The position numbers and the translations under genes are program-made. From positions 310,001-374,000 of the forward strand of contig JAODUP010000104.1 in assembly GCA_025642065.1 (NCBI GenBank): DNA of 64,000 bases, written 5' to 3'. The notes under the pieces are model-generated. The model was not told the origin of the DNA. It worked only from the letters and a program-made list of their open reading frames with translations, and searched no databases. Of this stretch, positions 48,301 to 60,300 are shown piece by piece. How positions within the stretch are numbered: the stretch's first letter is position 1; each line of letters opens with the position of its first letter. The stretch comes from Paralvinella palmiformis (lineage: Eukaryota; Annelida; Polychaeta; Terebellida; Alvinellidae).

Positions 48301-51300
48301 CATGCATCAGTCAGTAAATTTCATGAAAACGTTACTTGTACAACTATTTATGTATTCATGAAATCCATGCATGTACACAGATAGAGTTAGATGTTTATTA
48401 TCATGTACAACATTCTTGTATTATATACAGGTGTAACACTAGACGGTGATGGAAAACGCTACTCGCAGGTGGTGGAGCGAAGTTTCCACATTTCAATGGC
48501 AGCTCTAGAAACAACAGGCAGGAAAGGTAATTATATGTCACTATATTTCAATGATAAAACTTTAATGTTGGTTCAGTGTAAGTATTTGACTCCTTTCCCC
48601 AATACTCATTCTGAAATATTGGCATTGTGTGAATACTGCTAGATAATTGGAGAATTGTTCACCTTCAAGTAACAGCTAGGATTAGGCATATAAATCAGCT
48701 GTGTATGTGCCAAACATGGGGTCAGTTCAATTCCGGAATTGGAATTGATGGTCATTTCCGGAATTGGAATGGATTATTAAAAAAAAAATGGAATTGAAAT
48801 TGATAACTTTTGAATTGGAATTGAAGTTTCCTACAAAAAAATTCAGAGCTATTTCTTCTATGACAATCCTAAATGAAATATAAATTTCTTGGAGTAGGTA
48901 CTCCCGAGTACATACTCATGGTAAAAAGTAGTAGATAAAAAAGAATTGGGATTGATAAATTTGAATTGACCAAATGGAATTGATTGAAATTGACCCCATG
49001 TGTGGTATGTGCATATGAAAACTTCTACAATTATTACTGTACAATAATTAATGGCACCAATGTTGAGCAATTGTTCAAATTATTTCAGCCGAGGGCAAAG
49101 CTGATTCATATATCTCAGTTATGATACAGCATGATAAGGCTGAGTTTTTATTGTGTACTTTACGACATGGCCATCTTCTGCAGCAGCCCCTAGATTTAAA
49201 CTTCACTGAAGGCGAAGAGGTGACATTTTTCTTGAATGGCAAAGGTTTGTGATTGTTTCAGTGCATGCAGGTTCACATGCATTTTGAAATTAATGATTAT
49301 GAAATTAATTTACTGTGCTTTGTTAGCTTTAACACTACCAGCACACTAATGTTGATTATATGTTATTCATTCAAGGACATGAGCTAGATATATATTGGTG
49401 AATTTCTGCTTTTTCCATGTGATGTGGAATGAATGTTCTATAAATAATACAACTGTTATGCTTATATAGTTATAAAAGTAATCCGAAGTCCCAGAATAAT
49501 ATTCACTAACTATATCTGATATCACAAATATGAGGGAATGATCCAAAGTACTAATGGATTGCCATTACTGGTTCCTCCAATGGCTATCTTTTTAACAAAC
49601 TTATACACCTATACACAAAAGGAATTATTTACCATTTATACTTAACAATTTACATCCTAGCTTGTACAAACATTTTATCAATTGTTAAAACGGTTTTATT
49701 TCCAAACGTTCTAGGACACTGACTGGCCTAAATTGTGCCGATGTGTCGTTATACAACATTCATCCATCCATCCTCCAATGGCAGATTGTATGGTGGAAAG
49801 GATAACCTCTGATGCGATTTACCACAAGATCATGTAGCCATCTCAATCCAGATTGAATCAGGTCACAGTTGCCCTGGCATTGCCATTCTCATGACCTAAC
49901 CTGACCTGCCCCAGGCTCAACCTACTAATAACTACTAACTGATGACATTGTCAGTTCATTTACATAAATCTGGCAGCTCTGTAGATCCATCATCTTACAA
50001 GAGTACAAAACATCTTCATACAGAATTTCACAACTTAGTTTTCTTAAGCCATTTCAGTAATCCTTGAAATTGTTTGGACATTCATAAGTATGGTTTTGCT
50101 CCAACGTTATCTGCTTGGGTGACACCGCTGTCTGTATCTGGCTTCAAAACAGCTGGGCCCACAGATAAGTTTATGTTGATTTGTCAGCACTTTTTGGTCT
50201 GCTATATACTATAAATTAAATCTATATTATGTAATATGCTAAATACACAAGTTTCACTGGTGTAACTTATCTAATAGCTGAACTATCTGAGAAATATTCC
50301 ACTGCCATTACATCGAGAGTCTGTCATAATTCCCGCCACACTAACATTTTTTGACTGCTGCAGTGAGGACCTAAATTGCAGTTACCCTGCGCAAATGATA
50401 AAGAACCTTGTACGAACTGTTCAAGCTGCCTGGGCTGATCTAGAAAACAAGCTCACTAACGTTATCCCACACTGAAGTCCCTCATTCTATTGCATTATTC
50501 TTCATATATGTAACAGTTGTGAACTGTGGTCCAGTTTAGGACGAATTTGTGTACAGAAGCAGATCAGCAAGAGTTGCTAGAGTACTACTACATATTCTAT
50601 CACAATGCTAGGCAGTGGTTATTAATTATGATTTTAGGGATTTATGTGACCCCCCCCCCCCAAAGTTACTACAAATACAGCCATCCTCACTCCCACCAGT
50701 GAGACATCATTTTATTTGTATTAAAAAAAGTTTTTGATAAACTTACTGGTGCAAGAAATTGCTACCCAGCGCTGACACAATAGTTTGTGATAGTGAAGAA
50801 GAGGTCGATAACTACCTCATCACATTTCTCTACACTTTAACACCAATATGAATCCCGGCGTGGGCATATCTGAAGGTTGTTTCGTCTCATTACCTTTGGA
50901 AGTCGCTCGGCCCATTTAGCCTACCTTGTGCACAAAAGTGGCCATAAAACATCAATCATCATCATCTTTAACACCAATATGGAATACCACGTAACAACAC
51001 GTATTGGAAACCAGGAATCCTATTTTACAACTTTGATATTGCTAGAAATCTTTGTAGTAGGACCATCTGCATGAACACAATCCTCCTGGTTACGAAATCT
51101 ACACATCTTTTTGGTGAAATCTTTGTTCATTATAACAAAATAAATATCAAAATCTGTTCTGGTAGTCTCCTTAAATAGGGCAGTTATACAAAATCAGAAG
51201 TTACTTTATATCCAGTCCACCCTGAATTAACAGATAATATTAAGCTGTACTGAAATTGTGTTGTTATATTGGTATATTAAGGTCTTCGTTAGTTCAATAT

Positions 51301-54300
51301 TACAAGCCCAGTTCTACATTACAGGAGTAGTACACTTGACAGGATACTTGGTTGAGGAGAATCCGCCAGAAGAATTAGAATATGAGGGTATGACCTCCTC
51401 TGAAGAGCAGGAAAGCGATGAATACAGCAGTGAGGAAGGACGTAAGAATGTGTTTTTAAGTTTTAATTGTTTTTGTATTTGTTAATATCCATCTTCACAC
51501 TTGTTGTGGAGTAAGATGCTAGTTTATAAGCTAATGTGTGAAAAATTAGCATATTTTAAAGGAATATTTCATACCTCTGGATTTGATAGTAGATAACTAT
51601 TTTTTTAACCAGGTCTTATCCATTTCTTTGTGGCTGCAATTTAATTTGATTCTTTAAAAAACCTGATTCCAAGCCGAGAGTCCAAGTGATAATATCAAAG
51701 TAAATCCATTATGCCTAAATGCATTTTGGCCTGAAGAAGCAGAAGTTGATGCACTCACAGCAGATGCACGAAACCCTGGTTACCCAGTAACTTGCACTGA
51801 TTGATTGATGTAGGACTAGTTGTAGTCAGTGAACAAGGGATTGACTTGATATTTGGACTGAATGCAAGTGTGGCTTTAATAGTTTCTCTATGGTTAATGG
51901 GAAAGGTTGGTTCATTCAATGTCACTGCGTCCTCCGGCTTGACAAACACGCGAGCATTATTAAATTGATTTACTGACATAAACTTTTATATGTTGTGGGT
52001 CCATCTCAAATAGACCTATCATGAGATTCTGAACCAGACATTCCTCTATGGCTTCATAGAATGTATGAGTGTCGATGTGTTGCAAAGAATTTGCTAACTT
52101 AATCGTGGCATCAACAGAAAGTGAAATGGAAAACATTTCAGATATTTTCATATTGCCGAATATTTATACGGTCATGGTCATTAGCATGTGATTCAATAAA
52201 ATAACCACATACATAATTAGAGATGAATACATGTGCAGATAAATGTAAGTTATAAAGAAATGCACATGGTCGATTAAAAACCAAGTCGCAAATTATTGGT
52301 AATGTTTTATTTTGCACCCTGACAACAATTAATAATATCGCCTGTAGGTCTTCATACTAAATAAATATTTATATACACATCTTCCACTGGCATGAAGGCA
52401 ATCGGGGTATACAAGCACCCTTGGGTTGATGTCAATCTGTTGCAAAGAATTTGCCAACTTAATTGTGCTAGCAACAGGAAGTGAAATGAAAAACATTTCA
52501 GATGCCGCCATATTGTCGAATGTTTATGAAGTCGTGGTCATTAGAGGGTGAGCCAATAAAGTAACCGCATACATGGTTAGAGATGAACGCATGCGCAGAT
52601 AAATGTAACTTGTAAACAAGCGCACATGGTCGATTAAAAAAATCACAAATTATTGGTGACATTTTTTCCCACACCCGGCCACATTTTATTATTTTAGTAC
52701 AGCAAATACTCCACCTGGCATTTTTCTCGCCACCCGGCCACATTACCCGCAACAAGAATATTTTTAAGGTAGGGCTGATTACATCCACCCTTGCAGCTGT
52801 CAGTAAACAAAACTGGTGACGTTCTGGTGATTACATTATTTTATGTGACTAAGTTACCAATTATTAATTGTGAATGCCGTACAGTGACAGTGGAAGGATC
52901 AGTAAGCAGACATCTTGTGCCTGCTATTGTTACTTGTTAGTATCTTTGATTCTATGTTTATCTGCAGTACATTATAATTACACACTATCCATAAGTCACT
53001 ATATGATGGAAAGTTGAAGTCAGTTTGTGTTCTATTGGCTAAAGTCTGATCTATTCACGGGGAGGTGGTAAGAACCTCATAAAACTTGCATAAACCAATT
53101 TGGATTATCTGTGCATTTATTAATAGTAAATAGTCTTTTATTTTTACAAGTCTTTTTCTGTTTGCTCTGATAATGCTGTATTTGGAGCCCTAGACTGGAA
53201 ACCACCAGATAAAGATTTGGGTCTAACTCATACTCGTGTTTGTTTGAGGTTCCTCTAGCACATGGGTCGGCAACCTGTGGGCCAGATCCGGCCCTTGGTG
53301 GCATTCTGTCCATAGAGTATTTGTAAAATATCAACATTTTCACATCTCCTTTAACCCACTTACCCATTGGTTTCTGTCGTCACTGAGTTGTAACTAAAAC
53401 ATAATCACGAGTGAACTGCATTTTAAGAAAATAATGAAAATAAGCAGTGATCGTCTGTCCAGAAAACAAAAGTCTTTTTGAAAACATGAGAGCACAGACT
53501 CAAAAAATACTACGCAACTTGTAATATTTGTGAGAGGCATCAACAAGGAATTTTACATTACAGAGGAGTTTGTCTCCTTAATTGTCCTGAAGGGGAAAAC
53601 AACTACAGCCAACATCCAGCGAGTGGTCGAATTGGTGATAAATGACATTGGTCTGAAATATGGGTAGCTCTGTGAATTAACTGCCGATGGTGCGCCCTGA
53701 ATGGCGGATGGATAAACAGCGTCATCACCTTGATGGAGAAGGCACGATCAAACACAGGCATCACAAACACACTAATATACTAATAAGTGTGCAAAATTGC
53801 TGAAATGCAGGACATTGTCGTTAAAACTGTAAACTTTGTGCGAAAGCAGGGCCTAAATTACAGACAACTGCTACGGGAAAAAGGATGAAGAATATGGCAA
53901 TATGTTGTATTATTGTGAAGTGCGCTGGCTTAGAAGAGGGGCCATGCTTAAGCATAACGAAATCGCCATACAATTCTAAACGAGTTGCGAACTGTTTATT
54001 TTGAGACTGTTTCAAAAAATTATTCTGGCAGTGTGAGGGGGGACCCCTCCAACTTCCACACCCGCTCCGTGCTTCATGCCTCATCCGGTCTGCCGACCAA
54101 GTCCAGTTTTACGATTTGGCCCTCCCCTCAAAAAGGTTGCCAACCCCTGCTCTAGTGAGTCTCCCCTCAGCCAGATGAGACCCAGTGCTAAAGGGTCACC
54201 TCCATGGCCTAACTGGTAGTGCGGTTTGCCACAGATCTATAGCATCTGGGTTCAAACCCCAGCCGGGCTATGTTAGAAGGGTGTTTCATCTTTCACTTCG

Positions 54301-57300
54301 CCTCATTACCTTTTGGAGGTATCTCGGCCCATTTAGCCATGAAGCAGGAACTTTTATATTTGTACTCATTTACTAAGGGATTCTTCCATTTCTATGTTAT
54401 TTTTGTCGGGTCTCCAAGTTCGACTCTCTATGATCAGATTAGATAGTGTCTTCAATATTGGCACTCGAGTTTGTTCACATTAATTCCTCTCCTCTTCCTG
54501 TAGCTCCACAGCTGATAAGACGAGCTGTTATAGCTAAAGATGACGAGGAAAGTGATGAGGATGAGGAAGCTACCCCTGCCAAAGGTCTGTGCTACAATTT
54601 CTTTAACGTGAGAAAACATGCTTAATTAAAATTAGTGTGACTTTAGATTGTCAAGTTATCACAGTGTCAGACTTCTGTGGTTTATACCAATGTGTACATG
54701 TATGAACCAGAGTATCCAGCTGCACCCCAATCATCATTTACACGTGTGTGCATTCATGCACACACAAAAAATTAAGAGCAATGATTTTAATTGATTTGTT
54801 TTGTACAGATATTTGTGTGTACCTTCTGGCATTTATTCAGGAGCACATAGTAAGCAGGCTTGATGAATAATCAATATTAAAATATATTGTATTGGTTATA
54901 GGAATGTTTACACAGAGTCTGTGTATATTTAGTTATAAATACTCTAAAAATTGTATTACTGAATCGAGGAAGCTCTAATAGTGCAGTGGATAAGAACATT
55001 ACACTGCAAACCTCCAGGTTGTTAGTTCAAATCCAGATCAAGTCGGTATTTGTGGGATGTCTCCCCAGGAACTTGACCCTAAGCCATATCTCTCAGGTGT
55101 GACAAGGTTCCGACACATTTTAGAAAACCCAGAAAATAATAAATTAATTTTCCAGGTCCTGGAAATATCCTTGAATTTGATAAAATCTGGAAATGTCCTT
55201 GGAAAAATATAGTCTGTGAAAAAATCCACTTAGTACTCTTTTTCTTCTACTTTTTTCTTCACAGGCTTTTTTGTTCTGATACATAGTCTTAATATCTCAT
55301 GTTAATTAAAATTTAAATAAAAGTTGGTTGATCAGACAGTTAAAAGGGCTGAAGAGGAGGCTGTACTATAAAAATGTCAATAATCGATCATACATTTAAT
55401 AAACATGATATGCTTGTTCACACATATCTTGATTTATTACCTTTAAATCTGTACACTGTCCCAGAAATTGGTAATAGTGTCATGGAAAATAATATTTCCT
55501 TGCCTGTGGGAACCATGTTAGAGCAATGAAGAATAGGTTAAAAGGATGTAATTAGTTGTTGAAGGTAAGGCTGATTGAGTGACCCCCAAAAAGAGCAATA
55601 TCGGTACAGTCTGCATTCACAATAATAAACATACACTGTTGGTGGTTATGTATGTCTTGGTATATGTGGTTGCCTTTCATGCATGTCCATGCAGGTGTGC
55701 CGAGGCTTATTTTAGCAAGCACTTGTAACTGGAGGCCAGTTGTTAAATTAGTGTGACACAGGCCTGTTACTACTAAGTGAATACTCATAATTCAGCCATG
55801 TTACTCTTATTTACTTGTCTTGGATGTTTTTAAGAACTAACCATTGGCTATTATTTCATTCAGGGTAATTTATTTATAATAGCAAACTCTAAAATGACAA
55901 ATAGATTATTGGTGAATTGTGTTTTTGAAAGTACCGAGCAAAAAATGGGTTGAGGAAAATCTTCTATCCCATTGAATGAGGGGAGTGCACATTCTGTATT
56001 TATAATTGGTGTTAGTTTCACATAATACTCGTACAGTTACTTAGGGAAGATAAAGGGTCCAGTTGATAGAAACTGTTTGGGTTTTGTTTTCTGCTGGCAT
56101 TATAATTGGAATTAGATTTATTTTAAATGATTTTCAAAAAATAACTTAGAAATGGCAAAGACATCCTAGCTAATTGCTGTCGTTGTCTGTATTTCTTCTT
56201 ATCAGCAGGTAAACGTAAGAAAAAAGATAGCAGCACTAAAAAGATAACAAAGAAGGCCAAAGTAGAACAGCTCATTGATAGTGATGAAGAAGATGATGAC
56301 TTTGATGAGGATGATCTAGATTCTGATGACCTGAAGGTGAGTGAAATATGAAGATGATCGGCTTTTTTCTCGCGGTGATGAAAGATCAATATTTTAATCT
56401 TCAGAGTGCTTCATTTTATTTCCTACAATTTATTGATGTGTGGGGATAATATTTAGTCTATTAAGAAACTCGTAGCTGCTCTTGTTACTCGTCATGGTTC
56501 TCTGGTAAATAGGACTGCCCCCACAACTTGAAATAATTATGGTTATCCAGTCTTTTTGGAATAATGCCTTTCTGATTCAGGTACCAGATCATATGACATT
56601 TTATGATCCCGTTATTATTGTATGTTTGTTAACTACATTTTTTATTGTAGAATTCTTGACCCAGTGTATAAGTCACATCCCAACATTTATATTGACAAAG
56701 AATTATAACTTCTACATGAGTAATACAGTACTTTTTTGTTTAGCCCTAAATATCATATATATTGAAAGGAGTACCAAACATAATATAGCCATATTTCTTT
56801 GATTGTTCACATAGAAAATTAGATACAGTAATCTTCCATGTATAACACGCACCTTTTTTTCACTGTTTTCCGCCATTTCTTAGGGTCTGCATTATACACC
56901 ATAACTAAATGTGTCCATGTTTTTTAAAGAAAATAAATTTGACAGATATATTTTATTGCTACGTCATTGTTTTTTGACTACTTGTTTTACAAAGCTGCCG
57001 ATCAAAATATTATTATTTTCACGCCGACCCGCCTGAACACCATGCAGAAATGGATTAGGCTACCACGCTGCTTAATCCAAGATGGTGACAGGTCAGTTCC
57101 ACGTCGAAATTATTTCAGTTATTTCTACAGTAAATGGGTTTTCAAGGTTAGAAATCTTGTAAATTTAAACTAATTATAACTCCCCCCACACCAAGAAATA
57201 CATAAATAGTTAAAAATTTGCAGAGATCTACTTAAAATTGCCATCAAAAATATCACTGTGATAAGGCTAGTGCTGATAAAAGAATATCTGCATTGCTATT

Positions 57301-60300
57301 TATAATACTGTAAACTTAATTGAACTGAGTTAATGGTTATTATAATAAATCACTTAATTTCTTTGTGTCTAATTATCTTTTATCACCTTTAATTACCAAA
57401 TGATCAAAATGATCATTATACAAGGTGTGAACGTAAATAAACTACCTAAAAACTCCAGAGACATCTTGATTTATACATGCGTCATATTTCATTGATTAGT
57501 GAAGCAATAGAAATCACTGCTTCCAGTTGAGACAAGTTTGTTTATTAATTATAACATCAAAGCAATTACAAATGGAAATCAAGGGTTGTGACAAACAGCT
57601 TTTGATCTTTTTGCGGACCTTAGGAGCAAAATCACGGAGGGTGTAAATAATTGCAGGAAAAATGGTGTACAAGACGTCCAGCTGCAGATTTGCCTGGTTT
57701 CTCCTACTGCCATACTTAATATTTGTAACACTTTCAGGCTCCATGCATGACTCTCATTTGATCTATGCAACAGTTTGCCACCTGCTGTGAAAGTACATTT
57801 TGTTGTTTGTGCTACTCCGTAACAGGCACCAAAAGAGGGCTTTGATAGTACCAGCTGATTTTTCGTTCAATTCCAGTGTATTCAAATTTGTCACCAAAAT
57901 CACCTTAATATATAGGGTTTTAGAATTGCTGTGTTACTCGGTCTTTAACAAGGAGTTATCTATTAGTATTTTTATTTCATAATTAGTTTCAGTTCTCGTT
58001 AATGTTATCATATTAGATATTCTTCTTTATTTTATTTTATTGGTCAGAGTGTGGAAACAACACAGTTGAGAACTACACAGCAGCTCGGACTGTTAATGAA
58101 AAATTGAGAAAGTGTTGCATTAATTTTCCTGCTGTTGACATTTCCTTACAAGCCTTGATTGCACAAAGCTTCTTAAGATGCAAAACAAAAATGGTCTTGG
58201 TTCATATTAGATCTAAATCCTAGCTTTGTCTGGGGATCCTTAGCAGGTGTTTGTCAAGTTTGTGCTTGAAGCTGGTCACGGAGCATCCAGTCTGGCCACG
58301 GATATTTACTGGAAGTCTGTTGAAAAGCTGTGGACCCCTAAATTGTAGGCTGTCTTCTCTGATTGCCCTAATTTAATTAGTTGCACACTTTTATTTGGGG
58401 GACTCGGCACAGGTGACCCTGCCTTGTTGATGTGTATGATTTTATTCTAACATTTGGGACAATTCCTACTAGAATTTTCCAGATGTATATAATTCGGTAT
58501 CTTTCCATCCTCCTCTCCTGACAGTACATCTTGAGGGCTGATAGTTGATCCCAATAATTTAGGTCAGATATTGGGTATATCTTACTGGAAAATGATCTGA
58601 AGAGAGACTCAATTTTCTGGATATCTCCAACTCTGTGTGGTGTCCATAGCTGGGAGCAGTAATCTATGTGTGGTTATTAGTGTATTTACGATGTGTATAA
58701 AACATGTTTTTTTTCTTCAGTTTATTGACAGTGAAGCTGAAGAAGATAGTGATGTGGATGATGGTAAGGGACAGATGTTTTAAATTAATATATAAAGCTC
58801 TCAACATGTTTCTGGATGTCAATAGCGACACACTTGACATGTGTTGGGGCTGTGTCTATAAAGGTTATACTAACGACTTGCTGGTATTCCATTCAGTTAG
58901 CATTGATTCAGAAACAGCTTTCTTGCTTCTTCCTGTTTATATTTATGGTGTATGGATGGAACTGTTTAACTTCTGCTCGTCTTTATTGTTGTATTACTAA
59001 TTACATTGAAATTTTATTATTAAAAAGCTTTAAATATAAAGATCATGTTAACAGTTCACATTTGTGCTGGTGATAGGTGCCATTGATGCAATATTTTAAC
59101 AGATGCCCCGTCTTTATTTTGCCAACAGACCCAAAGGGTGCATAGATGTGGCATGCAGCACACACACAAACACACACAGATATTCATTTGACATGTCTAA
59201 ACATTATTCGAATTTATTTAATAAAGCTTTCATGGAATCTTGTTTTGAAGAACTGGAAAATAATGTCACACATGGCTGTAGCCAGTTATTAAATAATGAT
59301 GATGTTACAATATCAGTGATATTTTCATATATGGCGCAAAATAAACACATCCCTGGGCACCACATGGCGCAGAATAAAATGCCATGACGCAATATTGTAA
59401 ATTAACAGTCTCCCCATCACATTTGCTTTAATTATGCCATACCAGATTGCTGAATGTGAGCATGAGTTTAGTTACCAAAATTCCATCAATACAAGTCATA
59501 ATAAATTAAAAGAAAAGCTCCTAAAAATATCCTGTGGTTGACTTTGACTATTAGTTAGCTATAAATATGTGTAAAGTCAACACCTATAACTATATGGAAT
59601 GGCACGTTGAAAAAATAAACCACTGGTTGCTGCAGGTGAATTTCCCGGATAGTATAGTTGCTATGAGGGAATCCATCAAGATTTACCCATTGTTTTTGGC
59701 ATTTTGCAAGGGTATGTGATGTGCGTATGATTACAGTGTACAGTTTTCGGACAAACTTCCAATCTCACAAACATATATAGGGTACTCTGACAGCATCACA
59801 ATAAGAGCAGTGTGCTACTAACCCCTCAATTTCAACTTACACCTGTATCTGTGGGACATGTTTCCCCTCAACCGTGTGTCTTGGGTGTGGCTAGTGCCGA
59901 GGCAAATAACTCGACTCTCAGTAAAACGTTGACTCTCAGTAAAACGTTGATCATCGGTAAATGTAACTACATAGATGTAGAACACCTTCATGTGTTTCTC
60001 TTGTGGAATACAAATTTTATTACATTTAATTAATGTAATTTCACACTGTCCTCCAATATTCGTTAGTGTTAGTTAGTTAAACTATTATTATTATTAGTTA
60101 TAATTGGGCTGGCACAGCTACGAGGCAGTCAGATATATCTTACCAGATGAGAAACCATCTAGATTAATGACTATCACTAAGATATTTTAAAAAGTGCAAT
60201 ATTTAAAAAATGTGTCCCTTATATGAGCTCTTGACCAATTTGGCTCAAATTCTCACTTGAATTCTGTATTTTAGTGTTATGATTATTATTGTTGTTTGCT

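Larger units (their letters stand above)
42304..48430. other. FKBP intron 1
   Basis: This 6.1-kb AT-rich intron contains a 1.44-kb TIR element (42796-44236) and two tRNA-derived SINEs (45.5-45.85 kb). Short open frames at 44.8-45.2 and 47.8-48.2 kb show no domain. Nothing else is recognised. Confidence 0.7.

Noticed and set aside
57514..57770. Minus-strand frames of 63-76 codons with a KVRKKIKSC-like segment
   Set aside because: The translation looks faintly protein-like, but there are no splice signals or domain and it lies close to repeat DNA; evidence is too weak.
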